The notes: generated by a model not told the origin, from the sequence alone. DNA of 64,000 bases from Prevotella sp. (GCA_017428055.1 JAFRRN010000042.1:1-64000); one strand, 5' to 3'; shown: positions 17,177 to 27,218, numbered from the stretch's first letter. Translations and numbers: made by a program.

Positions 17177-18712
17177 ATGATTAGTATTATTATCACAGCA
17201 ATAGTTGCCCTTGCCGTTGGTGGGGTGCTTGGCTATTTGATTTTCCGATATGTAATTAAAGGAAAATATAAAGAGATGGTAACGGCTGCCGAAGAGCAAG
17301 CTGAAGTGATTAAAGAAAAGAAGATGCTTGAGGTGAGGGAGAATTTCCTGAACAAGAAAAGCGAACTCGAAAAGGAGGCGCAACAACGCAACCAAAAAAT
17401 CCAACAAAACGAGAACAAACTCAAGCAACGTGAGATGTCGTTGAACCAACGGCAAGAAGAGTTGAATCGTCGCAAGCAAGAACTTGACCAAGGTCAACAG
17501 CGCGTTGAGAATGAAAAGAAACTGCTTAGCATCAAGCAAGAAGAGTTGGAGAAGATGCAAAATCAGGAACGCGCAAAGTTAGAGGAACTCTCTGGCCTTA
17601 GTGCTGAGGAGGCTAAAAACCGTTTGATTGAGAGCTTGAAAGACGAGGCTCGTACTGATGCCGCCAGTTATGTCAACGAGATAATAGACGAGGCGAAACT
17701 CAATGCCAATGCCCAAGCAAAGAAAATTGTCATCCAGACCATCCAACGTGTCGCTACGGAAACGGCTATTGAGAACTCTGTAAGTGTCTTCCACATTGAT
17801 AGCGACGAAGTGAAAGGACGTATCATCGGTCGCGAGGGTCGCAATATCAGGGCTCTCGAGGCTGCTGCGGGTGTGGAAATAGTTGTAGATGATACGCCAG
17901 AGGCCATCGTAATCTCTGCCTTCGACCCCATCCGTAGAGAGGTTTGCCGCTTGGCATTGCACCAATTGGTGGCTGATGGTCGCATTCATCCTGCCCGTAT
18001 CGAGGAGGTTGTGGCTAAAGTAAAGAAACAACTTGACAATGAAATCGTTGAGACTGGCAAGCGTACCACAATAGATTTGGGAATCCATGGTCTACATCCA
18101 GAGCTTATTCGGATTATCGGTAAGATGAAATATCGCAGTTCGTATGGACAAAACCTGTTGCAACATGCACGTGAGACGGCAAATCTCTGTGCTGTCATGG
18201 CTTCTGAACTCGGACTCAATCCCAAGAAGGCAAAACGAGCAGGATTATTACACGACATCGGGAAAGTACCCGATGAGGAGAATGAGTTGCCTCACGCATT
18301 ATATGGTGCTAAGATTGCAGAGAAATATAAGGAGAAGCCTGACATCTGCAATGCCATTGCCTCCCATCATGACGAGGCGGAGATGAATACCTTACTGGCT
18401 CCCATTGTGCAGGTTTGTGATGCCATCTCAGGTGCCCGCCCTGGCGCTCGTCGTGAGATTGTTGAAGCATACATCAAGCGACTCAACGATCTTGAGGCTA
18501 TCGCTATGAGTTATCCTGGCGTAACGAAGACATACGCTATACAGGCGGGTCGTGAGTTGCGTGTCATTGTTGGCGCAGACAAGATGGATGATAAGGAGAC
18601 GGAGGCTTTGAGTGGCGAGATTGCCACAAAGATACAGAATGAGATGACCTATCCTGGACAAGTGAAAATTACTGTTATCCGCGAGACTCGTTCTGTGGCA
18701 TACGCTAAATAA
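17177..18712 (+). CDS. rny: Ribonuclease Y
   Basis: A 511-residue membrane-anchored endoribonuclease that starts decay of many mRNAs. One N-terminal helix ([20 protein letters not shown]) is followed by a long coiled coil to about residue 180, a KH RNA-binding domain ([19 protein letters not shown]), and an HD metal-hydrolase domain with HARETA, LLHDIGK and SHHDEAE. The start is the ATG at 17177; the open frame extends 15 codons upstream into the end of zapA, but the helix should begin at the chosen Met. It ends at a strong terminator shared with the convergent transporter gene. Confidence 0.96.
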   Translation: MISIIITAIVALAVGGVLGYLIFRYVIKGKYKEMVTAAEEQAEVIKEKKMLEVRENFLNKKSELEKEAQQRNQKIQQNENKLKQREMSLNQRQEELNRRKQELDQGQQRVENEKKLLSIKQEELEKMQNQERAKLEELSGLSAEEAKNRLIESLKDEARTDAASYVNEIIDEAKLNANAQAKKIVIQTIQRVATETAIENSVSVFHIDSDEVKGRIIGREGRNIRALEAAAGVEIVVDDTPEAIVISAFDPIRREVCRLALHQLVADGRIHPARIEEVVAKVKKQLDNEIVETGKRTTIDLGIHGLHPELIRIIGKMKYRSSYGQNLLQHARETANLCAVMASELGLNPKKAKRAGLLHDIGKVPDEENELPHALYGAKIAEKYKEKPDICNAIASHHDEAEMNTLLAPIVQVCDAISGARPGARREIVEAYIKRLNDLEAIAMSYPGVTKTYAIQAGRELRVIVGADKMDDKETEALSGEIATKIQNEMTYPGQVKITVIRETRSVAYAK

Positions 18713-18730
18713 TATATTCAATATAGAAAT

Positions 18731-18770
18731 AAAGACAGGGGATGTGAAGCCAATCACATCCCCTGTCTTT
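18731..18770. terminator. Bidirectional terminator between rny and the ExuT-type gene
   Basis: Perfect 16-bp stem (18731-18746 with 18755-18770, AAAGACAGGGG pairing with CCCCTGTCTTT) and an 8-base loop. Flanking A- and T-runs allow it to serve both converging genes. Confidence 0.92.
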
Positions 18771-18786
18771 ATTATATCATTATCGA

Positions 18787-20244
18787 TTAATCTTCGATGA
18801 TGATAGGACTATATTTAGGTACGAGTGCTTTCATAATACACCAACCGATGAGGTAGGCTACGGCACAGATGCAGAAGACAACCATGTATGCAGCGGGCTT
18901 CCCCTCAAAGCCAAAGAATGTGAATGCTGCTCCCTGTTCTGCCGCCCAGTCAAAGAAACGGCCAGAGCCAAGGTTGATGGACATGGACCCCAGTCCGCCA
19001 GCCATCGTGCCGAGTCCTACGATTGTCCCGATGGTAGACTTGGGGAACATGTCGCCGATGGTTGAGAACAGGTTTGCCGACCATGCTTGGTGTCCTGCGC
19101 CGAGCAAACCGATGAGGATGGCAGGCCACCATGCGCTATATGCACCAAGGGGTTGGGCAAAGAGACCCAACACAGGGAAACAAGCGAAGATGAACATGGC
19201 CTTCATTCGACCTAAATAGGGATTCATTCCTTTCTTGTCTACGAAATAAGTAGGCAGATAACCACCGCCAATCGATAGGATGGTTACGATGGCATAAAGC
19301 GTGAAAATCAATGCAATACCCATTGCCGAGTCTGATGTGTAGCCATATTGGTCGCTGAAATAGGCTGGCGCCCAAAACAGGAAGAACCACCAAACGCCAT
19401 CGGTCATGAACTTTCCTACAAGGAAAGACCAAGTTTGTTTGTACTTGAAACAATCGAAGAAGGGGATAGTCTTCTCTTCTTTCATGTTCTCACGGTCTTG
19501 TGCCTCTGCCAAGTCATTGTCTTGCTCAATATAGTTGAGCTCGGCTTGGTTCACGCGTTTGTTCTTGGCGGGTTTCTCGTAAAGCCACATCCAGAGTCCC
19601 ATCCAGATGAAACCTAATGCACCGATGATGATAAACGCCATCTCCCAACCCCAAGCACGTGCCAGCAGAGGAATGGTGGCGGGGGCGGCGAGGGCACCCA
19701 CAGAAGCACCGCTATTAAAGATGGAAGTAGAGAATGCACGGTCTTTCTTGGGGAAGTACTCTGCCGTAGCCTTGATGGCGGCGGGGAAGTTGCCCGCCTC
19801 ACCGACCGCTAAGATCAGGCGGCATGAGAGGAATAGCCATACGGAGATGGTGGCGATGGCGACGGCAGCGTCACTGCCTGCTTGCACCATGCGCAGTGCC
19901 TCGATGGAGTCGTAGCCTTCAATTTTCATGGCAACCCAGCCGCATCCGGCATGTAACACGGCGCCCAATGACCACACGAAGATGGCAATCAAGTAGCCTT
20001 TCTTTGTCCCCATCCAGTCAATGAACTTCCCTGCAAAGAGGTTAGCTATGGCATAGAAGAGGGAGAACAGACCCGTGATGGTACCATAGTGACCATCAGT
20101 CCAGTGGAATTCAGGAGCAATGAAGTCCTTCCAAGTAAGAGACAAGACCTGTCGGTCCATGTAGTTGATGGTGGTTGCCAAGAAGAGCAACGCACAGATA
20201 ACCCAACGAAAGTTGGACATTTTTGATGTTTGTACGGGTGTCAT
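18787..20244 (-). CDS. MFS transporter, ExuT-type (hexuronate/anion:cation symporter family)
   Basis: A 485-residue major facilitator transporter with 12 hydrophobic segments, of the ACS branch that includes ExuT (galacturonate/glucuronate uptake). Typical marks are RWVICALLFLATTINYMDRQVLSL at the start, the RLILAVGEAGNFPAAIKATAEYFPKKDRA loop and the central cytoplasmic loop with a TIPFFDCFKYKQTW segment. The ATG at 20244 comes one base after the kduI stop; an ATG 15 bp upstream would overlap kduI. Being the last gene of an operon with KduI, it probably imports uronates or the isomerised product across the inner membrane. Confidence 0.9.
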   Translation of the reverse strand: MTPVQTSKMSNFRWVICALLFLATTINYMDRQVLSLTWKDFIAPEFHWTDGHYGTITGLFSLFYAIANLFAGKFIDWMGTKKGYLIAIFVWSLGAVLHAGCGWVAMKIEGYDSIEALRMVQAGSDAAVAIATISVWLFLSCRLILAVGEAGNFPAAIKATAEYFPKKDRAFSTSIFNSGASVGALAAPATIPLLARAWGWEMAFIIIGALGFIWMGLWMWLYEKPAKNKRVNQAELNYIEQDNDLAEAQDRENMKEEKTIPFFDCFKYKQTWSFLVGKFMTDGVWWFFLFWAPAYFSDQYGYTSDSAMGIALIFTLYAIVTILSIGGGYLPTYFVDKKGMNPYLGRMKAMFIFACFPVLGLFAQPLGAYSAWWPAILIGLLGAGHQAWSANLFSTIGDMFPKSTIGTIVGLGTMAGGLGSMSINLGSGRFFDWAAEQGAAFTFFGFEGKPAAYMVVFCICAVAYLIGWCIMKALVPKYSPIIIED

Positions 20245-20245
20245 A

Positions 20246-21250
20246 TTATCTAATGTCAATTACGGGAATATTATCTTTGTCGTTATAATAGAGGTTTTCT
20301 CCAGCCATACCCCATATAAAGGTATAGTAGTAGGTGCCTGCTGCGGCGTGCATCGACCATTCTGGTGACATGATGGCTTGCTCGTTATGCAGCCATACGT
20401 TGCGGCTTTCCTGCGGTTGCCCCATCACGTGAGAGATAGTCTGGCCTTCAGGTAGGTTGAAATAGTAGTAAGCCTCGATACGGCGTCCATGGGTGTGGGG
20501 GGGCATCGTGTTCCATACGGCACCTGGATTCAACTGGGTCAATCCAAGTTGCAATTGGCAAGGACCTTCCTCCAGCACGTCGTTGACGATGAGCTTATAG
20601 ACGGTGCGGTTGTTGGCTTCCTCTACTGTTCCCACGGGTCCCCAGACGGCGGCCTTCAACGACCCCTTGCGACCATCGAGGGTAATCCATTGGGTCTTGT
20701 AATGCTGGTGGGCTGTAGCCGAGTTCAAGTAGAACTTAGCAGGATTCTTGGCATCCTTTGAGCGAAATTGGATGCTTTTGTTCACATCCTTGTCTTTGCC
20801 GATATGGCCGCGACCAATGTAGAGGGCCTCCTTGGGGGATAGGGCGTACTCTTTGCCGTCTACGATGACCCAACCGTCGCCCAATCCGCAGTTCACCACA
20901 CCGAGTTCGCGATTGTACATGAAGTACTTTTCTTTGATGGTGTTGTCAACATCGAGTCCTAATTCCCAAAAGTTCTCTAATGTAAGCGTGGTGTTCACGG
21001 GCATCGCCCCACCAAAGATGAAACGGTCATAATGAGAGTAAGTGAGTAGAATGGAGTCTGGCGACATTACCTTTTCCATGACAAAACGTTCACGGAGCAG
21101 TTTTGTGTCATAGTGCTTCACATCTTCAGGATGGCAGGCTGTCTGGAATTTCACATGTTGTGCGCCTACATACCTGTCGGCTTCCTGCGCATTAGCTACA
21201 GAAAGCGAGAGGGCGATAGCCCCCGCAATCAAAAATAATGATTTCTTCAT
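20246..21250 (-). CDS. kduI: 4-deoxy-L-threo-5-hexosulose-uronate ketol-isomerase with signal peptide
   Basis: KduI converts 5-keto-4-deoxyuronate, the product of unsaturated galacturonide cleavage, to 3-deoxy-D-glycero-2,5-hexodiulosonate. The family zinc ligands are visible in the cupin strand [15 protein letters not shown] (His, His, Glu) and a later His in WSMHAAAG. Typical members are about 280 residues and cytoplasmic. This one is 334 residues because a signal peptide ([22 protein letters not shown], cleavage after ANA) and a short linker precede the domain, which predicts a periplasmic enzyme. It lies between the orphan EIIC and the ExuT-type transporter in one operon. Confidence 0.92.
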   Translation of the reverse strand: MKKSLFLIAGAIALSLSVANAQEADRYVGAQHVKFQTACHPEDVKHYDTKLLRERFVMEKVMSPDSILLTYSHYDRFIFGGAMPVNTTLTLENFWELGLDVDNTIKEKYFMYNRELGVVNCGLGDGWVIVDGKEYALSPKEALYIGRGHIGKDKDVNKSIQFRSKDAKNPAKFYLNSATAHQHYKTQWITLDGRKGSLKAAVWGPVGTVEEANNRTVYKLIVNDVLEEGPCQLQLGLTQLNPGAVWNTMPPHTHGRRIEAYYYFNLPEGQTISHVMGQPQESRNVWLHNEQAIMSPEWSMHAAAGTYYYTFIWGMAGENLYYNDKDNIPVIDIR

Positions 21251-21269
21251 GGTCTTATCATATTATTAT

Positions 21270-22643
21270 TTACTGTTTGCTGTGTACCTTTTCGTCGGCA
21301 ACGATGCGCTTGCGATTCCACAACATCATGCCAAGGGTTACAAGAGTAAGGATACCCATGCCTATCCATCGCATGTACTTAACACAAGCATAGATGACAT
21401 AACCGAAGAGGGATGAGGCGAAGTCAAGGGCACCACCTTCGAATCCTTCGGGAATCTTGGCGGCAGATGCCGTGGGGTCGGTTTTGTAAACCTCATTGGC
21501 TGCCAATGTGAATGCCGATGCCATGTCGGTAACGAAATACAGTCCGATGATGAGTGCCACAAGGCCGATGATGAGACTCTTCACCACGTTTCCCTTTGTA
21601 TAAGGGAGGATAAGGGGGAAGAGGTAAAACATTCCTGCCAATGAGGCAAGTGGGAGGAATTGGTTACTGGGGATCACAACGGCGATGGCGATAATGACTG
21701 GAATCAAGATGACGGAACACACCAGCGTCGTGGGATGGCCAATGACAAGTGCGGGCGACATGCCGATATACACCTTCCTGCCGCCAAAATGTTTCTTGGC
21801 GACTTCCTGCGTTTTCTCGGCTATGGGTTTTAGACCGTCGATGAAGAGGGAAGTGATGCGGGGTATGAGTTCCATGACGGCACCCATCGTCACGCCCAAG
21901 AACAAGATTTTCTTGATGTCGAGCTGGGCGGCAATACCGATGAGGATTCCCACAATTACTCCGAGTACAAGGGGTTCTCCCAATACTCCAAACTTTCTCT
22001 TCAATCCCTCGGCATCAATGTCAAGCTTGGAGAATCCTGGTATGCGGTCGAGCAGCCAGTTGATGCCCACGGCAAAAACGGTGAAGCTCTGGCAGAAAGG
22101 CTGCGGGATGGATATGCCCTGCAAGTCATAGTGTTTCTGGAAACGGTCAGCGGTTAGGTCTGCCATGACCAAGGTGATGATATAGCACACGATGGCGGCG
22201 AAATACCCCCACATCAGGCTGCCGTCCATCACGAAATATGCTACGGCACCGATGAAGGCGAAATGCCAATAGTTCCAAAGGTCGATGTTGACGGTGCGTG
22301 TACACTTGGTGAGCAACATCAACAGGTTGACACCTAAACAGATGGGAATGATAAGGGCACCCACAGCCGTACCGTAAGCCACGGCGGCAGCGGCGGGCCA
22401 CCCCATGTCAAATACGCCAAGCTGAAGGCCGTAGAGGTTGGAAATATCCTTAAGTGGACTGTCGAAGTTGTTGGTCAGCAGGGCGGTCACGATACCCAAT
22501 CCCACAAATCCGACCCCCACATAGAGGCCGCTCTTGAGTGACTTCCCAAACTTCATTCCGATACACAAGCCGATGATGGTGAACAAAATGGGCATCATCA
22601 CACTGGCACCTAAGCTAATGATATAGCTGAATACTTGCTCCAT
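21270..22643 (-). CDS. PTS galactitol-type EIIC membrane protein, orphan
   Basis: A 457-residue polytopic membrane protein of the galactitol (GatC) EIIC family. Visible features include the N-terminal SLGASVMMPILFTIIGLCIGMKFGKSLKSGL segment, NLYGLQLGVFDMGWPAAAAVAYGT, and the conserved MSPALVIGHPTTL loop. No EIIA, EIIB, EI or HPr gene is in the window, and the operon contains a non-PTS transporter. It may work as a facilitator or secondary transporter rather than a phosphotransferase, but this cannot be settled without the rest of the genome. First gene of the operon with kduI and the ExuT-type gene. Confidence 0.88.
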   Translation of the reverse strand: MEQVFSYIISLGASVMMPILFTIIGLCIGMKFGKSLKSGLYVGVGFVGLGIVTALLTNNFDSPLKDISNLYGLQLGVFDMGWPAAAAVAYGTAVGALIIPICLGVNLLMLLTKCTRTVNIDLWNYWHFAFIGAVAYFVMDGSLMWGYFAAIVCYIITLVMADLTADRFQKHYDLQGISIPQPFCQSFTVFAVGINWLLDRIPGFSKLDIDAEGLKRKFGVLGEPLVLGVIVGILIGIAAQLDIKKILFLGVTMGAVMELIPRITSLFIDGLKPIAEKTQEVAKKHFGGRKVYIGMSPALVIGHPTTLVCSVILIPVIIAIAVVIPSNQFLPLASLAGMFYLFPLILPYTKGNVVKSLIIGLVALIIGLYFVTDMASAFTLAANEVYKTDPTASAAKIPEGFEGGALDFASSLFGYVIYACVKYMRWIGMGILTLVTLGMMLWNRKRIVADEKVHSKQ

Positions 22644-22717
22644 AAATATGTATGTTTAAGTTTTTAATTTGTCTTGCAGAATCACATCCGTCCTTACGGG
22701 ATGTACAATAAGTTTTG

Positions 22718-22744
22718 CAAAGATAATAAAAAATGTCAAAACAA
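22718..22744 (-). promoter_or_regulatory. Probable promoter of the EIIC-kduI-exuT operon
   Basis: On the minus strand TATCTTTG (complement of 22718-22725) with a TTG 17 bp upstream (complement of 22742-22744). The roughly 65-nt leader holds a hairpin (ACATCC pairing with GGATGT, 22683-22704). The upstream box is weak. Confidence 0.5.
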
Positions 22745-22846
22745 TGTTACCTTTCAATAATTATTGTGTATAAGGCGATAAAAAAAACGTTCACAGCCAT
22801 AGCTTCATCGCGAATAAACACGAGCCATGAGCCATGAACGAAAGGA

Positions 22847-25318
22847 TTATTCTTGGAAATAAACTCGCCTCACACGGTTGCTCACGCCCGTCAACACCTC
22901 GTAGGGGATGGTGTCGAGCGCATCCGAGAGGACGGTTACAGGCAGATGGTCGCCGAAGATTTCCACGGGGTCGCCCTCTTGGCAGTCAATGTCTGTCACG
23001 TCAATCATGGCAACATCCATGCAGATGTTGCCAACATACCCGGCTTTCTTCCCATTGACCAGACAATAGCCATGCCGATTGCCCAAATGGCGGTTCAGCC
23101 CGTCGGCATAGCCAATGGGGATGGCGGCAATCATGCTGTCACGTTCCAACAGTCCCTTTCGGCTGTATCCCACCGTCTCCCCCGCCTTGACGTTCCGTAT
23201 CTGGAGAATCGTCGTCTTCAGCGAACAGACATTGTGGATGATACCATTGGTACGGGCATTGACTCCATATAGACCGATGCCCAACCGGCACATGTCCATC
23301 TGTCGCTCAGGGAAATGTTCTATCCCTGCGGAATTGTCGATATGCCGTAATATCTTGTGGCTGAAAGCGGCCTGTAATTGTTTGCTCGCCTCGTCAAATA
23401 GTTGGAATTGCCGTGCGGAGAAGTCGTCAAACCCATCATTGTCACTGCCTACGAAGTGGGAGAAAACCGACCTGGGGATGATGGCATCTTGATGTTGGAG
23501 GCGCGAGATGAGTTGTGGAATGTCCTCCTTGGGATTAAATCCGAGGCGGCACATGCCCGTATCGAGTTTGATGTGTACGGGGTGTCCTGTCACTCCCTCT
23601 TTCTCTGCCGCCTTGATCAATGCCTCCAAGAGACGGAATGAATACACCTCTGGCTCTAAGTCATAGTCGAACATTGTCTTGAAAGCCGTCATCTCTGGGT
23701 TCATCACCATGATGTTTGCCGTGATGCCGTTCCGGCGGAGGGTGGCTCCCTCATCGGCTACAGCCACCGCAAGGTAGTCTACGCGATGGTCTTGCAGCGT
23801 CTTGGCAATCTCCACGGCACCTGCTCCGTAACCGTCAGCCTTGATCATGCACACCATTTTGGTGGTGGGTTTCAGGAATGATCGATACCAATTGAGGTTT
23901 TTGACCAATGCCGTGAGGTTCACCTCAAGGGTGGTCTCATGCACCTTCTGTACGAGAAGCTCGGTAATTTGGTCAAAGCCAAACCGTCTTGCTCCTTTCA
24001 AAAGGATTACCTCATCATGCAGGGAATGGAACACTTCGCTTTGCAGAAAGGTCTCCACGGTGGGAAAGAGATATTTTTCCGCAATCCCGATTTCCTCTGA
24101 ATGACTGCAAAGGGCTTCGCCTATCCCGATAAACTTTTCCACTCCTCGCGTAGCAGCGAGAGTGGAAATCTCATGGAACATCTCGTTTGTTGCATTCGTC
24201 ATGGAACTGATGTCGCTCAATATCAACGTGCGACGGCGATTCCGATGGTCAGGACGGCGACTCATGAAGTCGAGGGCGATGCCTATTGAGTTGATGTCTG
24301 AATTGTAACTGTCGTTAATGAGCGTACATCCATGCTGCCCCTCTTTCACCTCAAGGCGCATGGCGACGGGTTCGAGACAGCCCATCCGTTCTTTCAATGC
24401 CTTGGGTTTCACGCCAAGATAGAGGGCAACGATACAACAAGCAATAGAATTACTAATGGAAGCCTCGTCGATGAAGGGAATGCTGTAATCGATGGAAAAG
24501 TCATCATGTGCCAATGAAATGGTGGTCTGTTCGTCGCCTTTCATGATTTCCCGCACATAATAGGGGGCATTCTTGTCGGTGAAAGACCATGACAGGCGAA
24601 TGCCAGGGTATTGCCTCTCCTCCAAAATCTTGTCAACCAACCCGTCATCGGCATGGTAGACAACAGCTTCGGCATCATGGAAAAGGGTCAACTTCTCACG
24701 GCACTTCGCCTCTAACGACTCGAAGTTTTCTTGATGGGCAGCACCAAGATTGGTCAATACTGCTATCGTGGGTTGGATGATGTCGCGCAACGCCCGCATC
24801 TCGCCCGGCATACTGATGCCCGCCTCAAACACACCCACCTGGCTTTGTTCGTCCAATAGCCATAATGACAAGGGCACTCCAATCTGCGAGTTATAACTAC
24901 GCGGACTCCGCGTCACATTCAAGTCGGGTGACAACACTTGGTAAAGCCATTCCTTAACCATCGTCTTGCCATTCGACCCAGTTATCCCGACAATGGGGAT
25001 ATTGTACTCTTCACGGTGCCTTTCTGCCAACCGTTGCAAAGCCGCAAGAGTGTTTACCACGCGCAGGAAGTTGGCATCGGGATAGTCATCTATGTTATCA
25101 GGCAAATGGTTAACCACAAAGTTGCATACTCCACGGCGATATAGTTCGGGGATATACCTGTGGCCATCATTGCGTTCTGACCTCAAAGCAAAAAACAAAG
25201 TTTCCTCAGGGAAACACAAGGAACGGCTATCGGTCAGCAGAAAGCCCACCTTCGCCTCCTTATTTCCATATCGACGCGCACCAATCAGTGCCGCCACCTT
25301 ATTTATATGATATGTCAT
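22847..25318 (-). CDS. Bifunctional MurF ligase/alanine racemase
   Basis: An 823-residue fusion found across Bacteroidota. The N-terminal half (to about 450) is UDP-MurNAc-tripeptide:D-Ala-D-Ala ligase with the ATP loop VGITGSNGKTMVKEWL, the NSYNSDINS motif and a C-terminal ligase domain. The C-terminal half is PLP-dependent alanine racemase with the lysine motif VCMIKADGYGAGAVEIA, HIKLDTGMCRLGF, RLGIGLYGV and the YADGLNR segment. Together they supply D-Ala and attach D-Ala-D-Ala to the peptidoglycan precursor in the cytoplasm. The start is the ATG at 25318, since the promoter at 25341-25369 overlaps the longer frame. Confidence 0.96.
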   Translation of the reverse strand: MTYHINKVAALIGARRYGNKEAKVGFLLTDSRSLCFPEETLFFALRSERNDGHRYIPELYRRGVCNFVVNHLPDNIDDYPDANFLRVVNTLAALQRLAERHREEYNIPIVGITGSNGKTMVKEWLYQVLSPDLNVTRSPRSYNSQIGVPLSLWLLDEQSQVGVFEAGISMPGEMRALRDIIQPTIAVLTNLGAAHQENFESLEAKCREKLTLFHDAEAVVYHADDGLVDKILEERQYPGIRLSWSFTDKNAPYYVREIMKGDEQTTISLAHDDFSIDYSIPFIDEASISNSIACCIVALYLGVKPKALKERMGCLEPVAMRLEVKEGQHGCTLINDSYNSDINSIGIALDFMSRRPDHRNRRRTLILSDISSMTNATNEMFHEISTLAATRGVEKFIGIGEALCSHSEEIGIAEKYLFPTVETFLQSEVFHSLHDEVILLKGARRFGFDQITELLVQKVHETTLEVNLTALVKNLNWYRSFLKPTTKMVCMIKADGYGAGAVEIAKTLQDHRVDYLAVAVADEGATLRRNGITANIMVMNPEMTAFKTMFDYDLEPEVYSFRLLEALIKAAEKEGVTGHPVHIKLDTGMCRLGFNPKEDIPQLISRLQHQDAIIPRSVFSHFVGSDNDGFDDFSARQFQLFDEASKQLQAAFSHKILRHIDNSAGIEHFPERQMDMCRLGIGLYGVNARTNGIIHNVCSLKTTILQIRNVKAGETVGYSRKGLLERDSMIAAIPIGYADGLNRHLGNRHGYCLVNGKKAGYVGNICMDVAMIDVTDIDCQEGDPVEIFGDHLPVTVLSDALDTIPYEVLTGVSNRVRRVYFQE

Positions 25319-25340
25319 GCACATGTATACTTTTGTCATG

Positions 25341-25369
25341 CAAAAGTACAAATTTTTATTCTATTTCAA
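25341..25369 (-). promoter_or_regulatory. Promoter of murF-alr
   Basis: On the minus strand TTG (complement of 25367-25369), 18 bp, TACTTTTG (complement of 25341-25348). Divergent from the regulator gene starting at 25417. Confidence 0.65.
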
Positions 25370-25381
25370 GTTTCCAAAAGG

Positions 25382-25411
25382 TTTATTATTGGGGATTTAT
25401 GTGTAAATTTG
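25382..25411 (+). promoter_or_regulatory. Probable promoter of the TPR-HTH regulator
   Basis: TAAATTTG at 25404-25411 with a TTTA box 18 bp upstream (25382-25385). The -7 box ends only 5 bases before the ATG at 25417, implying a leaderless or nearly leaderless transcript. Confidence 0.45.
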
Positions 25412-25416
25412 CATCC

Positions 25417-27051
25417 ATGAAGTACTTTGGGGTTATAATATCCGTCTTATTGGCATTCTCGTCATGCTCCCACGAGGGTGAGGCGATGCGCCAGCGGTTG
25501 GACTACGTGAGCGAGTGCAACCGCGCCGACACGGTGTTCACCGAGGCATGGCTGCCCACGGTGGACTCGCTCGCCCAATACTTCGACCGCCACGGCAACA
25601 CCAACGAGCGGATGATGGCGCATTACCTGCAAGGGCGCGTACACCACGACATGGGCGAGGCACCACAAGCACTTGCTTGTTACCGTGATGCTACAAACCA
25701 TGCAGACACCACCGACATGGGTTGCGATTTCAAAACCCTCAGTCGCATATATGGGCAGATGTCGATGCTTTTTTACCTACAACGAACTCCAGCCCTTTCC
25801 ATTCAATATGCACGGATGGCGGAGCAGACAGCTTACCAAGCCAAAGACACCCTGTCGGCAATCATATTCGCAGGGGGCATTGCGGGAGCTTATCACGAGT
25901 TGAATGAGATGGACTCTGTCCTTGGAATATGCAGGGAGAGTTCCAAGAGGTTTTTGGAACATGGAAGGGAGGATATGGCGGCTGCAGTATTTGGGGTGTG
26001 CATAGGAATACTTATCGACCGCCACCAATTTGTAAACGCAAAGCAACTGATGGATACCTATGAGAATAAGTCTGGTTTTTTTGACGATAGGGGAAACATA
26101 CAAAGGGGCAAGGAAATATATTATAGCGTTAAAGGAAAATACTATCTTGGGGTGGGCAAACTGGACTCTGTCGTGTATTATTCCAGAAAACTGCTTGGGC
26201 ATAGTTCACGCAACCCTGACTATAAGGAGCCAGCATATAGGGGGCTGATGTACGCTTACCAGAGAATGGGGAAGACCGATTCTGTCGCCAAATATGCCTC
26301 GCTCTATACCGATGCCAATGACTCCGCCATCGTCCGTCATTCCTCGGAGGAAATCGTGAGGATGCAGTCACTTTATAATTATTCCGAAAGGCAAAAGCTT
26401 GCCGACAGGAAAACCATCGAGGCACAAAGGTACAGGAATACCTTGTTGGTGATGGTTGTCGTTTGCGCATTAACCCTCATGGCAGCATACAGCCTTTGGA
26501 AAAGCCATAAACGGAAAATTTTGGCGGTTCTTTTGGAGGCTAACTCCAAATATGCCGATTCCATCAAACAATACTACCACATACAACGTGACTTGGAACT
26601 CTCCCGCCTCAACCATGAGCAATACAGACGGTCACAGGAGCGGGAGTTGGAACGGTTGAAAGAGGTTCTTGCCACATATCAAGACGACAACTCACGACCG
26701 GAATCATGGGACTTGGAGAATGCCATCCTGGGTTCCGCCATCGTGGAAAGGTTTCATTTGTTGGCAAGCAAGATTACCATACCATCGGAAAAGGAATGGG
26801 AAGACTTATTCGGGCTGTTGCATGATAGATTACCATCATTCTACCAACTTATCCAAGGGGAGCAAGCCTCTTTGACTGAATACGAGAGAAAGGCATCCAT
26901 GCTCATCAGGCTGCGGTTTATCCCGTCGGAGTTGGCCGTCTTGCTCGGTCTTTCCAAGCAACGCATCTCCAACATCCGCCGCGACATCAACCACAAGCTG
27001 TTCCATGAGAAAGGCACAAGAACACTTGACGCACATATCAGGAGGCTATAG
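25417..27051 (+). CDS. Membrane-spanning TPR regulator with C-terminal helix-turn-helix
   Basis: A 544-residue protein. The N-terminus is a lipoprotein-like signal (VIISVLLAFSSC), followed by about 300 residues of tetratricopeptide-type helical repeats, one transmembrane helix at about 340-360 (NTLLVMVVVCALTLMAAYSLW), a coiled coil (about 375-440), and a C-terminal helix-turn-helix near 500-525 (SELAVLLGLSKQRISNIRRDINHKL) of the LuxR/sigma-region-4 kind. This layout of a periplasmic sensor with a cytoplasmic DNA-binding tail is common in Bacteroidales and suggests a one-component membrane regulator. The genes directly downstream encode exported and T9SS proteins, the likely targets. The ATG at 25417 is chosen for the signal peptide; the frame is open further upstream. 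Confidence 0.85.
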   Translation: MKYFGVIISVLLAFSSCSHEGEAMRQRLDYVSECNRADTVFTEAWLPTVDSLAQYFDRHGNTNERMMAHYLQGRVHHDMGEAPQALACYRDATNHADTTDMGCDFKTLSRIYGQMSMLFYLQRTPALSIQYARMAEQTAYQAKDTLSAIIFAGGIAGAYHELNEMDSVLGICRESSKRFLEHGREDMAAAVFGVCIGILIDRHQFVNAKQLMDTYENKSGFFDDRGNIQRGKEIYYSVKGKYYLGVGKLDSVVYYSRKLLGHSSRNPDYKEPAYRGLMYAYQRMGKTDSVAKYASLYTDANDSAIVRHSSEEIVRMQSLYNYSERQKLADRKTIEAQRYRNTLLVMVVVCALTLMAAYSLWKSHKRKILAVLLEANSKYADSIKQYYHIQRDLELSRLNHEQYRRSQERELERLKEVLATYQDDNSRPESWDLENAILGSAIVERFHLLASKITIPSEKEWEDLFGLLHDRLPSFYQLIQGEQASLTEYERKASMLIRLRFIPSELAVLLGLSKQRISNIRRDINHKLFHEKGTRTLDAHIRRL

Positions 27052-27062
27052 ACACGCGACTG

Positions 27063-27148
27063 TGTACTAAATGTACTTTCAACTATAACCTACTAAAACA
27101 CAACCACTTACCTTTCGATTAACATTCAGGGTGTGTAAAAAGTGTACT
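27063..27148. promoter_or_regulatory. Repeated TGTACT words upstream of the secretion island
   Basis: TGTACT occurs at 27063-27068, 27072-27077 and 27143-27148 (two as GTGTACT) in the 167 bp between the TPR-HTH gene and the DUF3244 gene, ending just upstream of that gene's promoter. This could be an operator for the adjacent regulator; it is unproven. Confidence 0.35.
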
Positions 27149-27155
27149 CAATTAA

Positions 27156-27187
27156 TTTGGCGATTTCTTCTCTTTATCATACTTTTG
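27156..27187 (+). promoter_or_regulatory. Promoter of the DUF3244/T9SS/C25 island
   Basis: TTTG at 27156-27159, 20 bp, TACTTTTG at 27180-27187; the ATG at 27219 follows after 31 bp. Confidence 0.72.
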
Positions 27188-27218
27188 TGGCAAGAAATAA
27201 TCAAATAAAAACCTAATT

